This document shows positions 1 through 7,743 of a stretch of 27,869 nucleotides of DNA, one piece after another (position 1 is the stretch's first letter; each line of letters opens with the position of its first letter). The notes under the pieces were generated by a model. It had not been told where the DNA came from and searched no databases. It saw nothing but the letters and a program-made list of their open reading frames with translations. This DNA is from a virus. Made by a program: the position numbers and the translations under genes. The DNA is taken from the IMG/VR virus record IMGVR_UViG_3300009183_005245, positions 1 through 27,869 of that record, one strand, 5' to 3'.

Positions 1-752
1 CCATTGTGGTCGGTCCAACGTTGCAACATGAGATTGTTCCAGTTGTAGCCTTTATTACCGCGATCCGCGTAGGCTTCACGGAGACCAACTTTATTCTTTG
101 TGCCTTTCTCACGTACTCCCGGATATGCACTAAAAACATTGTCGGAGGAGTCCCCACGCATACACTTCTCAAATAACAACCAGGCTGGATCCGGAACCGT
201 TTTTGGTTGTTTAGTTTTTTTATCAATGACCTGTCGACCTTTAGCATCAAAGATTCCTTCCAAGGTGTGAAGTTCGTCAGTTATACCATTGTATTGGCTG
301 ACATTGGGGGCAAGCAATTGTATAAAGTCTGTGTCTGAACTGATGATGTAGTGTTCATCTAGTGGATGCAATGCAATCCAGCGAGCAATAACATCATCTG
401 CTTCTGCTTCGGGATGACGTATAACACTACAGTTTGTGCTGTCACCCAAGTATTTAGTCAGGCCATCAAACGTCTCCCAGAACAACTGATCTTCTTCCCG
501 TTCAGTTTCTGTCAGTGCGGCACGGGCCACAGCACGATTTTTCTTGTAGGGCTCGTAATAGTCTTTGCGCCATGAGCGACCCTCTAGTGCGAACACCACG
601 TGATCTGCGTTGAATTTGCGGTGTACCTTGTTGATACTACTCATCACAATGTGTAACGCATAACCTACCTTTTCCCAGGGATCTGCGGCCCTAAAAGCCG
701 AATGACGGGCACGAAAAAATGTGTTGGCAGTATCAATCAGCAAGTATTTCAT
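1..752 (-). CDS. rnh: T4 RNase H-like 5'-3' exonuclease / flap endonuclease (partial, C-terminus off the window)
   Basis: The first ~250 residues of a 5' nuclease of the FEN/T4 RNase H family are visible, starting MKYLLIDTANTFFRARH from the ATG at 752; the reading frame runs off the left edge. Motifs in order are LIDTAN (first metal-binding Asp, ~residue 7), EGRSWRKDYYEPYKKNR (the conserved basic arch segment), EAEADDVIA, SSDTDFIQLL and RGDSSDNV, which together supply the usual acidic two-metal site. In T4 this enzyme removes RNA primers and flaps during lagging-strand synthesis. The start lies 2 nt after the stop of the SGNH gene upstream, so it is the last visible gene of the train that begins at queD. 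The family assignment is firm; it could equally be named a generic phage 5'-3' exonuclease. Confidence 0.9.
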   Translation of the reverse strand, partial: MKYLLIDTANTFFRARHSAFRAADPWEKVGYALHIVMSSINKVHRKFNADHVVFALEGRSWRKDYYEPYKKNRAVARAALTETEREEDQLFWETFDGLTKYLGDSTNCSVIRHPEAEADDVIARWIALHPLDEHYIISSDTDFIQLLAPNVSQYNGITDELHTLEGIFDAKGRQVIDKKTKQPKTVPDPAWLLFEKCMRGDSSDNVFSAYPGVREKGTKNKVGLREAYADRGNKGYNWNNLMLQRWTDHN

Positions 753-754
753 GT

Positions 755-1456
755 TTAAACCAAGTTGTTGTGTTTGATGTAGTTTAGCACATGTTGGGCC
801 CAAAAGCAATGGGCCGCCTCACCAAAATGCCAGGAATCTGGGCGTACCGTTTTGAAACTGTTGTTTTTCAGCACACTGTCATAGGTATTGGCCGGATCAT
901 ATGGTGCCATGTAGTTGACGCCCCAGTCGTGGCGATTTGGTACACCTGAGAAATCTGAGTTACCATTAAAGAACACATGGCGAACACCGTTGAGGTGCAG
1001 TTCTCTATGAAACTGCCAAATTTGGCTGTGTGCATGTTGTCTTGCTTCGGCCCAATCAACATCAACAATGAATCTTCGATAACGATCTTGTAATGATTCG
1101 GGCACATCATCTAGACCACTAGCATTCACTTGATACCATGTACTGTCATGCAACCATTCTTGACGTTCCCAAGTTGACCACTGTATAATGACCAAGGTAT
1201 CTTCAAGACTGTCTTGCTGTTGCAACCAAGCCCGTGTGGTGCGCATGATACGAGCATTGCTGGAGGCACTTTCTGCATCACAATGCAATATGGCTCGGAG
1301 ATGATTGGCCAGTTCACAACCCCAACTCACACGCTCGTTGTCTGGATGTGGCCTACGACCCAGACCGTAATACAAGCCATCATCTTCTGCAAAGGCATAA
1401 GAGTTCACTGCTTCGGCAGCCGCAGTGTGACTATCACCGTTTACATAAAGTATCAT
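755..1456 (-). CDS. SGNH/GDSL-like hydrolase-fold protein (paralogue 1)
   Basis: This 233-residue protein has the marks of the SGNH hydrolase fold: a block I NGDSHT at residues 6-11 right after the first beta strand, an ASSNARI segment that could hold the block II/III residues, NGNSDF in the middle, and a C-terminal DSWHFGEAAH resembling the block V D-x-x-H dyad. SGNH proteins are usually esterases or acyl/acetyl transferases on glycans or lipids; the substrate here is unknown. Its start lies 23 nt inside the end of the upstream SGNH paralogue and has no clear Shine-Dalgarno, so translational coupling is likely. The pair may be an ancient tandem duplication, though the two are quite diverged. 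Confidence 0.65.
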   Translation of the reverse strand: MILYVNGDSHTAAAEAVNSYAFAEDDGLYYGLGRRPHPDNERVSWGCELANHLRAILHCDAESASSNARIMRTTRAWLQQQDSLEDTLVIIQWSTWERQEWLHDSTWYQVNASGLDDVPESLQDRYRRFIVDVDWAEARQHAHSQIWQFHRELHLNGVRHVFFNGNSDFSGVPNRHDWGVNYMAPYDPANTYDSVLKNNSFKTVRPDSWHFGEAAHCFWAQHVLNYIKHNNLV

Positions 1457-2123
1457 TTATTTGACCATGTAAAAATTCGGCAAATTTTTTATGACCGTCA
1501 TTATACAAATAGTGATAAGTATTAATGGGTACCTGATTGGTTTCGGCCCAAATTCTCATGTTGAAACCATGTATATCAAGCACACAAGCATCACTCTGAA
1601 CATAATTATACATGTTTAAATTTTTTAAACATGACCAATCTAATTTTCTAAAATCTTGATTGTTTGCCGCTGAAAATAAAAAATACGGTATCTTTAATTG
1701 TTTTAAAGTTTGAGTAAACATGAACAATTTAGTATAAAAATTTATCATTTGTTGATTTATATTTTGATCTATGATCAGATGCATAGTGGTTTCATCTACA
1801 GTTTGATTGGTTAACCACATAGTGCTTAGAAATTTTGACCCAGTAAAATCTCTCGCTTGTTCATGCCATTTGGAAGGCTCATCGATCCAAGTTTCTTCCC
1901 TGTCAACAAAACTAAATCCAATCACTATCAATGGTGTTTGTTGATCCGAAAGATTTAGACAATATTCTAACGTAGAACGAAATAATCTGTCATTTGAACT
2001 GCCTGCCACAGCAAAATTTGTAACCGGAACATTGAACATTTGTCCAAGATGTACGGAATACGGCACAACGTCCTGGGCAGGGGCAGAGAAACTGTCACCA
2101 TTAACAAAAATTTCCGAGATCAT
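1434..2123 (-). CDS. SGNH/GDSL-like hydrolase-fold protein (paralogue 2)
   Basis: This 229-residue protein begins MISEIFVNGDSFSAP, with block I GDS at residues 9-11, an AGSSNDR segment near residue 41 matching the Gly/Asn blocks, and a C-terminal NDGHKKFAEFL that fits the block V Asp-x-His. These are the hallmark positions of SGNH hydrolases, but the substrate cannot be inferred. The start ATG overlaps the upstream stop as ATGA, and a GGAAG stretch lies just upstream. The gene is clearly richer in A+T than queE and its neighbours (runs such as aaattttttaaac), which suggests acquisition separate from the deazaguanine genes. Confidence 0.65.
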   Translation of the reverse strand: MISEIFVNGDSFSAPAQDVVPYSVHLGQMFNVPVTNFAVAGSSNDRLFRSTLEYCLNLSDQQTPLIVIGFSFVDREETWIDEPSKWHEQARDFTGSKFLSTMWLTNQTVDETTMHLIIDQNINQQMINFYTKLFMFTQTLKQLKIPYFLFSAANNQDFRKLDWSCLKNLNMYNYVQSDACVLDIHGFNMRIWAETNQVPINTYHYLYNDGHKKFAEFLHGQINDTLCKR

Positions 2124-2512
2124 GAAACTTCCGTGCGTCCGTTACCAATATCTGTGGCACGAACATAAATGCCTGATTTCTTCATGGCTTCTTCTTGTTC
2201 CCAAGTTTCCATTACAACATGTCGGCAAACATTTTGGAACCAGCGATCCACAATTTCTCCGTCAGTGTCTTCTTTCTTGAGTTGGTACCCCGCACGAATA
2301 AGATTGAATATGAACTTGTCATTCCAGTCTAGTTCAAATGCGCCTTGATGCAAGTTTTCAGGATCAATGTCCATGCTTAAGATTGCCACCCAAGGCTCGC
2401 CACGCTCTGTAGCCAACTGCTTTTCAGTCTTGACTGGTTCTTTGGGTTTGGGTTCAGACCGGACCTTTGGTGCAGGCTCGGGCTTTTTCTTAAACCAATC
2501 ACGTATCCCCAT
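2120..2512 (-). CDS. Small conserved phage protein of unknown function (MGIRDWFKKK start)
   Basis: A 130-residue protein starts MGIRDWFKKKPEPAPK if the ATG at 2512 is used; an ATG four codons upstream (2524) is possible, but 2512 forms a TGATG overlap with the queE stop and has a GGGGGA stretch at a good distance. The N-terminus is amphipathic and basic, followed by a Pro/Lys/Glu-rich linker (to ~residue 35) and a compact acidic domain containing EPWVAILSMDIDPENL and FELDWNDKF. No enzyme motif is recognised. Proteins of this look occur in T4-like marine phages to my recollection, but no function is known to me. Confidence 0.7.
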   Translation of the reverse strand: MGIRDWFKKKPEPAPKVRSEPKPKEPVKTEKQLATERGEPWVAILSMDIDPENLHQGAFELDWNDKFIFNLIRAGYQLKKEDTDGEIVDRWFQNVCRHVVMETWEQEEAMKKSGIYVRATDIGNGRTEVS

Positions 2513-3363
2513 CAGGTCCCCCATTCGTTTTTAAATAGTGGCACTTGTAGTCTATCACTGTACCGCCAGCCTTTTCGCATTGCCATTTCTGCCACTGCAC
2601 GATTGTTAAGGGTATACACCCGTTCAACACCACCAACAGGCATAACATACACAGGACCTGTAAACCCAGCCGCACGATATTCTTCAACTGCTTGTTCTGC
2701 ATCTACTAGATCCTGTTCTGTTGCTACGACCAATTTCAAGTATGTATAACCATATTCTTCATATTCACATACCACATCTGGACAGATAGCATCCGACCAT
2801 GACTCACCTGATCCAGGTAGTTTAGCACTCACACTAAATGTGACTTCTCTATAGAAGTCTTGACCATGATGAGAGGTCCAGGTGTGTAAGTGTTGTTTGA
2901 ATTGATCATCTAACCTCTGAGTGCCATTAGTTTCAAATGTGATTTCTCGAAGTCTGCCCATGCTTGGATGATTCAACAAGTCCGGATAAGCACGTTGCCA
3001 TCCTAACAGTGGCTCACCACCTGTGATCACAAGATGCTCATCTTCCCAACGCTTGTGCGGAAGTATTTGCATGATACGATCAACAATAGCATTGGTTTCT
3101 AACATGGGACTCAAATCTTTGAATCTAGGATCCCAACTTGCATAACTGTCACATCCGGTTGATACCAAAGGCAATTCATTGTAGTCGGTATAGTTAGTAG
3201 GATCAATAAGTTCTGCTTCATCACTAAGTTCTCCTCGAGACATGCCAAATCCCCTGCAAGAAAAATTACACCCGAAGGTTCGAAGGAATACACTGGGCAC
3301 CCCCATATATCTGCCTTCACCTTGAATACTATAAAACAGTTCTGCTATTTTGAGTTTGCTCAT
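2512..3363 (-). CDS. queE: 7-carboxy-7-deazaguanine synthase, QueE (radical SAM)
   Basis: QueE converts 6-carboxytetrahydropterin to 7-carboxy-7-deazaguanine (CDG). The 283-residue protein has the QueE N-terminus FYSIQGEGRYMGVPSVFLR (substrate-side loop), GCNFSC at residues 31-36, TGCDSYASW at 69-77, the radical SAM ITGGEP motif and FETNGT. The three cluster cysteines appear to be C32, C36 and C71, so about 34 residues are inserted between the second and third; the common family pattern is CX3CX2C. Burkholderia QueE is a known case with a CX14CX2C motif, so a loop insertion is tolerated. The start overlaps the upstream methyltransferase stop as ATGA. FolE and QueD are encoded in the same window, completing GTP to CDG. 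Confidence 0.93.
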   Translation of the reverse strand: MSKLKIAELFYSIQGEGRYMGVPSVFLRTFGCNFSCRGFGMSRGELSDEAELIDPTNYTDYNELPLVSTGCDSYASWDPRFKDLSPMLETNAIVDRIMQILPHKRWEDEHLVITGGEPLLGWQRAYPDLLNHPSMGRLREITFETNGTQRLDDQFKQHLHTWTSHHGQDFYREVTFSVSAKLPGSGESWSDAICPDVVCEYEEYGYTYLKLVVATEQDLVDAEQAVEEYRAAGFTGPVYVMPVGGVERVYTLNNRAVAEMAMRKGWRYSDRLQVPLFKNEWGT

Positions 3364-4142
3364 ATTTTCTTTGCTTTAACCAATAAATGCCAACCTAGAT
3401 ATTCTTTTACAGCCTCGCGCATTTCTTCCGACATGGCTGCAAACCAAGGTTCTAGTTCATAGATACCTTGTCTATACTTAGGTACATTATACATGAAACA
3501 ATGCGATTGTCTAATCCTTAGCACCTCAAATTTGCCATTTAGGAGATTGTATATGTCCTCGTTTGAGTAAGCCTGTGCATATGGACAGCCTGCTTGTGCT
3601 TCAAACTGGTCCAGACCTTTTCGGATCATGGCATATTTCCAGGAATTCTTTGCGTACACTAACATTCTGAACTCACCATCCGGTTCAAGTGCTGTGTGAA
3701 TGTTGTCAAGACAAGTGGTCATGTCCGGATAATGATGTAACACACCACATGAATATACCAAATCAAACTGTCCCAACGCAGCCATAGCCTCGGTGTCAGC
3801 GGCATCCATCACATGAAACTCGCCTTCAAGTCCAAACAAGTCAAAACGTTGACGGCTCATGGCCACAGATTCTGCTGAGAGATCAATGCCCACATACTCA
3901 GCACCATGGCGCACAAACTCCACAGCATCTGATCCAATACCCGAACCTACTTCTAACACACGTTTGCCGCGCCACAAATGAAAACTGGCTAAGTCGCGAA
4001 GGTGCGGTTCAACAAAATATCTACGCTCACTTATTTCATTCCAGTATTGCTCTGTACCAGGTTCACTTAGGCTGTGTTTGACATTACAGGGTTGGGTGTT
4101 CCAGTAATTTTTAATGCGGTCAATCAGTTGATCATTGTTCAT
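3360..4142 (-). CDS. Class I SAM-dependent methyltransferase
   Basis: The 260-residue protein has motif I VLEVGSGIGSD at residues 62-72, an acidic end of strand 2 in YVGIDLS (84-90), motif II/III VMDAADTE, and motif IV FDLVYSCGVLHHYPD followed by EPDGEFRMLVY. It is therefore a Rossmann-fold methyltransferase of the UbiE/small-molecule type; the HHYPD segment is common in those acting on small molecules, lipids or sugars. The target is unknown. It sits 1 nt after the glycosyltransferase gene and overlaps queE by ATGA, so it is co-expressed with the deazaguanine pathway and may methylate a pathway product or a sugar. Confidence 0.85.
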   Translation of the reverse strand: MNNDQLIDRIKNYWNTQPCNVKHSLSEPGTEQYWNEISERRYFVEPHLRDLASFHLWRGKRVLEVGSGIGSDAVEFVRHGAEYVGIDLSAESVAMSRQRFDLFGLEGEFHVMDAADTEAMAALGQFDLVYSCGVLHHYPDMTTCLDNIHTALEPDGEFRMLVYAKNSWKYAMIRKGLDQFEAQAGCPYAQAYSNEDIYNLLNGKFEVLRIRQSHCFMYNVPKYRQGIYELEPWFAAMSEEMREAVKEYLGWHLLVKAKKI

Positions 4143-4143
4143 G

Positions 4144-5028
4144 TTAGTTTCGCCATTGTTTTAATCGCTTGTGCGGGTCTGCGAGATTCATCTTGCACCA
4201 GATGTCATATTCATTGCCTTTGTCATCAACACCTTCGATGCCCCACTTGAAATGATTCATGTCATGCCCTAGTGGCGCAATATGCTGAGCCAACTTCATG
4301 CACTCGTCGATTCTGATCTTGCGCCATGTGATGTGATTGAAGTCTTTGGGATTTGATGGGTTACCTTCCAACATGGGGCGATTTTTGTAAACATCATCGC
4401 CGTTCTTGCCAGTAAGGTCATAGCGTTCATGATTGATCATGACCGGTATAGTTATAACAATGTCCAGCATCCAAGCCACTTGACTTACCCAAGCATCATT
4501 GATTTGATGTGGACTCAAGTGTCCGGTAATTTCAACCCACTTGCGTGGCACAATGGGAAATATTGCATAAGGATGTTCATGATTGGTTTCTGCCCGTAAC
4601 AGTGCAAATTCATCATCATGGTCCATGATCGCTTGATCCCAATCCTGCGTGGTCATCACAGCATCATCGTTCCAGAAGAACATCCAAGCACCATGACTGT
4701 GTTTGGCCAATTCGTTTAGATATTCATTAAGCCTGATATATCCCAGGCGTTTGAATTGCAAGGCACTGTAACGCACACCCATATCATCCAAGTAGGGTGT
4801 GATATTGTCCACAAAATATTCAATAGTGTCTGTGTCATCATCATCAAATGCAATTAACACTTCAATACGTTCGGGATTTTTTGCTCGATCGATAAGTGTG
4901 TGTAAACACTTTTCCATGGGCTCAGGCCTGCCACGTACGGGCAACAAAATACTGATATCTAGTGTGGGGTCACGCTCGGGCAAGTTCGACGTTGTGGATG
5001 CTGTCTCGGGTGATAGTTGTTTTTCCAA
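4144..5028 (-). CDS. GT-A-like glycosyltransferase (paralogue of the 6916-7743 gene)
   Basis: The core starts at DISILLPVRGRPEPM, a GT-2-type beta1/P-loop-like segment, followed by LIAFDDDD and the diagnostic WMFFWNDDAVMTTQDWD, where NDD is the likely nucleotide-sugar metal motif. The C-terminal half carries NHERYDLTGKNGDD and a Trp-rich end. The paralogue at 6916-7743 shares these segments almost exactly. No ATG lies before the core: the frame opens at TTG 5061, with further TTGs at 5046, 5028 and 4983. I chose 5028 because an AGAAAGAGA purine stretch precedes it, but the start is uncertain. Any of these begins inside the end of the radical SAM gene. The sugar acceptor could be DNA, a deazaguanine, or a virion/host glycan. 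Confidence 0.8.
   Translation of the reverse strand: MEKQLSPETASTTSNLPERDPTLDISILLPVRGRPEPMEKCLHTLIDRAKNPERIEVLIAFDDDDTDTIEYFVDNITPYLDDMGVRYSALQFKRLGYIRLNEYLNELAKHSHGAWMFFWNDDAVMTTQDWDQAIMDHDDEFALLRAETNHEHPYAIFPIVPRKWVEITGHLSPHQINDAWVSQVAWMLDIVITIPVMINHERYDLTGKNGDDVYKNRPMLEGNPSNPKDFNHITWRKIRIDECMKLAQHIAPLGHDMNHFKWGIEGVDDKGNEYDIWCKMNLADPHKRLKQWRN
4652..4686. repeat. 35-bp direct repeat, copy 1 (glycosyltransferase paralogues)
   Basis: This segment is identical to 7427-7461 except for one C/T change (34/35). It encodes the MFFWNDDAV catalytic-motif region of the two paralogous glycosyltransferases, so it is a conserved-domain duplicate and not an independent element. It could still serve as a recombination point that deletes the radical SAM gene between the copies. 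Confidence 0.85.
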
Positions 5029-6919
5029 AGTTTCTCTTTCTAGCAAAATACATGTTTTCAAGAAAACGATCCATGCTCATGTCTTGATCTTCTGGAGTAT
5101 CAAACATGTATGTACATTTTTGCTTGATTGGTTCGTTGTCTAAAATGTAGCCAAGGAAATCATAATCAAACTGTTGTTTTATCGGCAAAGATTTAAGGTC
5201 ACGATAGTCAATCACATAGTTCCGCTGAAACTGCATGAGTTGATCTAATATGTCCTTGTCAATATTATAATGGCTTTTTACAAATCTGTCAACACTATCG
5301 AACACATAGGCCACTCGATCTTGTTTTTGCATATACAAAGTAGTACGATGCACTAGATTCCATCCAAACACTTGAATGTTGCCAATAGGAGGATGATCAA
5401 TGGATCCTTGTCGGGTCCAGTTGGCAAAATAGTTGCGTGTGTCAGCAAACTGTTCACGGAACCAGTCGTCCTTTTGCACCCACTGATACAAGTCATCATA
5501 AAACTGGCTGTATTCAATGCCATGTGCTTTGTCCAGGTATCTAGCAATGTAGGTGGTTAGGCCATTGATATGAAATGTCTGAATAAAACTATTCCAGACC
5601 AAGGTGTCTAACATTTCTTCCTTGGGAATGTCCTTGGTACTCACCACCACATCCACACATTCGTTAAGGTCGGCATCACCGTAACTGCCACTCATGTAAT
5701 CGTACACTGGAACTGAATCAATCTTCCACATGCGCTTTTGGAGAAGATTCATTTCGGCATTTTCCAATAACTGTGCTTGGAGAATGTTTATGCCTGTGTG
5801 ATTGCCGGCACGGAAGATTTTCCAAAATGCATCTTTCCAAGTTCGAACAGTTTCTCCGGGCAAGCCTAGAATTAACTCAGTATACACAGGAATGTTGTTG
5901 CGATCACACAAGGCAAAGATTTCGTCAATCTTGTGTTGATCCAGATTTCTACGTTTGATGTTTTCCAACACGTCGTGATCCATACTTTGTACACTAACAG
6001 TAAGACCTTGGCCAAAGTTTGGACTTTCTTCAATCAACTTCTTCACAATGTCCACAACTTCGTTCTTTTGATTCTTGGCCCAGGTCATGGAGAATGATGC
6101 CAGGCGTCCCCAACGTTTCTGTACTTCAATCAGTTTGTCCACAATCATGTTGTCACGTTCCACAAACATACCAAAGTTGGCATCAGTGATTGTGACAAAG
6201 CCACAGTTGGCACCGATCCAGTCCATTTCATGGAACACTCGGGTAAGTTCAAACTTCTTGACCTTATTGTAAGTTAGACTACCCCAATCGCAAAAAGTAC
6301 ACTGATATGGACATCCGCGATTGGTTTCTAGTGTGGCATTCCAGATCACGTCAGGATTTTCTTCAATGATTTTATCAAAGATGCCTGTAAGATAAGGACT
6401 AGGAATTTGATCTAGATCGTCAATTCTAGCACAGTCTCCGGTGTTGACCAAGCCTGTGGGAGTGTTGATCAACAGGCCTGGTATGTGACTGAAATCAGTA
6501 TCAAAGTCTTCTAGTATGCGTTTGAATGTGATCTCACCTTCCATCTTGCTGACTAAATCCATGAAAGGTTCTTTGTTAAACAATTCGGGATCTTCGATGG
6601 CAGGCTCAGGTCCACCAAATATGATCGTTACAGCAGGATTGATTTCTTTAATGCGTCTAGCCAGTTTGTAGTTGTACCTATGATTCCACACATAGGTACT
6701 GAATGCCACAACGTCATTCTTGGCCAACCGAGGTGCAAGTTCTTCAATATCTTCTCTGCGCCAGATCAATTGATCTATAGCCCATGCCGCACGTATGTGC
6801 TCAAAACCCATGGCATAACTCAATATTACCCCTGCTGAATAGGGCAAATAATAAGCATTAAACTCTTTGGGGCCTTGTTGAAAGTTAGGCTGTACAAAAC
6901 TTATAGTTCTTTTGGTCAT
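4970..6919 (-). CDS. B12-binding-type radical SAM protein
   Basis: This 649-residue protein has an N-terminal Rossmann-like domain (residues ~1-150: VVAFSTYVWNH, IIFGGPEPAIEDPE) typical of cobalamin-binding radical SAM enzymes, then the cluster motif RGCPYQCTFCDW with Cys203, Cys207 and Cys210. The TIM-barrel core continues through VTITDANFGMF, TVSVQSMDHDVLENIKR and ELILGLPGET. A clear DxHxxG cobalamin ligand motif is not seen, as in several B12-type families that bind the cofactor base-off without it. Members methylate unactivated carbons or rearrange rings; the substrate is unknown. The start overlaps the upstream glycosyltransferase by ATGA, and the last ~60-90 nt overlap the start of its paralogue. 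Its place between queD and queE suggests a linked tailoring step. Confidence 0.88.
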   Translation of the reverse strand: MTKRTISFVQPNFQQGPKEFNAYYLPYSAGVILSYAMGFEHIRAAWAIDQLIWRREDIEELAPRLAKNDVVAFSTYVWNHRYNYKLARRIKEINPAVTIIFGGPEPAIEDPELFNKEPFMDLVSKMEGEITFKRILEDFDTDFSHIPGLLINTPTGLVNTGDCARIDDLDQIPSPYLTGIFDKIIEENPDVIWNATLETNRGCPYQCTFCDWGSLTYNKVKKFELTRVFHEMDWIGANCGFVTITDANFGMFVERDNMIVDKLIEVQKRWGRLASFSMTWAKNQKNEVVDIVKKLIEESPNFGQGLTVSVQSMDHDVLENIKRRNLDQHKIDEIFALCDRNNIPVYTELILGLPGETVRTWKDAFWKIFRAGNHTGINILQAQLLENAEMNLLQKRMWKIDSVPVYDYMSGSYGDADLNECVDVVVSTKDIPKEEMLDTLVWNSFIQTFHINGLTTYIARYLDKAHGIEYSQFYDDLYQWVQKDDWFREQFADTRNYFANWTRQGSIDHPPIGNIQVFGWNLVHRTTLYMQKQDRVAYVFDSVDRFVKSHYNIDKDILDQLMQFQRNYVIDYRDLKSLPIKQQFDYDFLGYILDNEPIKQKCTYMFDTPEDQDMSMDRFLENMYFARKRNFGKTTITRDSIHNVELARA

Positions 6920-7743
6920 GCTTTATTTAATCGGTCCACAGTCATACTAATAACTTGTTGATTAGGGTCGTTAGCCCGCATTTTGACCCAGGGATCTCTT
7001 GTGCCTTCGCAACACTCTGCAAAGAAACTCATGTCTTGATTCTTCACATCCTGCAACCATTGCGCCAGTTTGGCTGCATCTTGCATTCTAAGTTCAACCA
7101 CGCTTGGATAGTTAAAGTCTAGAGGATTACTCCGATCGCCTTCAAGTACTATTCTCTGCTGATAAGTTGCATCATTGTTGGTACCTGTGAGGTCAGCACG
7201 TTCATGATTACAGTAGATGGGCAAGCGTTCAAAGATGTCCAGAGCATAGGCAATACAACTGACCCAGGCATCATTGAGGCTGTGTTGACTAATGTGTCCC
7301 AGTGTTTCAAACCACGCACGTGGAATGATAGGAAAAATTGAATAAGGATGTTCGTTGTGTGTTATTACACTTAACAATTTAAATTCGCCAATCTTGGCAC
7401 GTATGTAAGTATCCCATCCTTGAGTCGTCATTACAGCATCATCGTTCCAGAAGAACATCCACCCACCTTGGCTGTTTTCAGCCAGGCCGTTTAGATAGCG
7501 ATGCAGATTGTGATAGCCCATGGGCTCAAATATCACAATCTTGTGTGATATATTATGTGTTTCAATCCAGGGTATGACATGATGCAACAGATATTCAAGT
7601 CCAATGGTATCATTATTGTCCATACCTAGTACAAGTTCGATTGTGGAAAAGTCAGTGGCCAAATCATGTAGGCTGGAGAGACTACGCATGAGCATGTCTG
7701 ATCTACCACGTGTGGGCAACAAAATTGAAATATCCGTGCTCAT
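6916..7743 (-). CDS. GT-A-like glycosyltransferase (paralogue of the 4144-5028 gene)
   Basis: The 275-residue protein starts MSTDISILLPTRGRSDMLM from an ATG that overlaps the queD stop as ATGA. It carries the same architecture as its paralogue: TRGR loop, LGMDNNDT in place of the first acidic motif, GWMFFWNDDAVMTTQGWD (likely metal/nucleotide-sugar site), a conserved NEHPYSIFPI(I)PR segment, and CNHERADLTGTNND. This is a glycosyltransferase family 2-like fold by recognition of these segments. Its compact start supports trimming the N-terminus of the paralogue. Lying directly after queD, it is likely translated with it. The donor and acceptor are unknown. Confidence 0.82.
   Translation of the reverse strand: MSTDISILLPTRGRSDMLMRSLSSLHDLATDFSTIELVLGMDNNDTIGLEYLLHHVIPWIETHNISHKIVIFEPMGYHNLHRYLNGLAENSQGGWMFFWNDDAVMTTQGWDTYIRAKIGEFKLLSVITHNEHPYSIFPIIPRAWFETLGHISQHSLNDAWVSCIAYALDIFERLPIYCNHERADLTGTNNDATYQQRIVLEGDRSNPLDFNYPSVVELRMQDAAKLAQWLQDVKNQDMSFFAECCEGTRDPWVKMRANDPNQQVISMTVDRLNKA
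7427..7461. repeat. 35-bp direct repeat, copy 2 (glycosyltransferase paralogues)
   Basis: Second copy of the 35-bp repeat, 34/35 identical to 4652-4686 and in the same orientation about 2.77 kb away. The near-identity at nucleotide level, including third codon positions, points to recent duplication or gene conversion of this motif-bearing part. Confidence 0.85.

Noticed and set aside
1214-1525. Plus-strand frame of 103 codons across the two left-hand SGNH genes
   Set aside because: It lies opposite two minus-strand genes with recognisable motifs, has no ribosome-binding site and spans the gene junction; it is a shadow frame.
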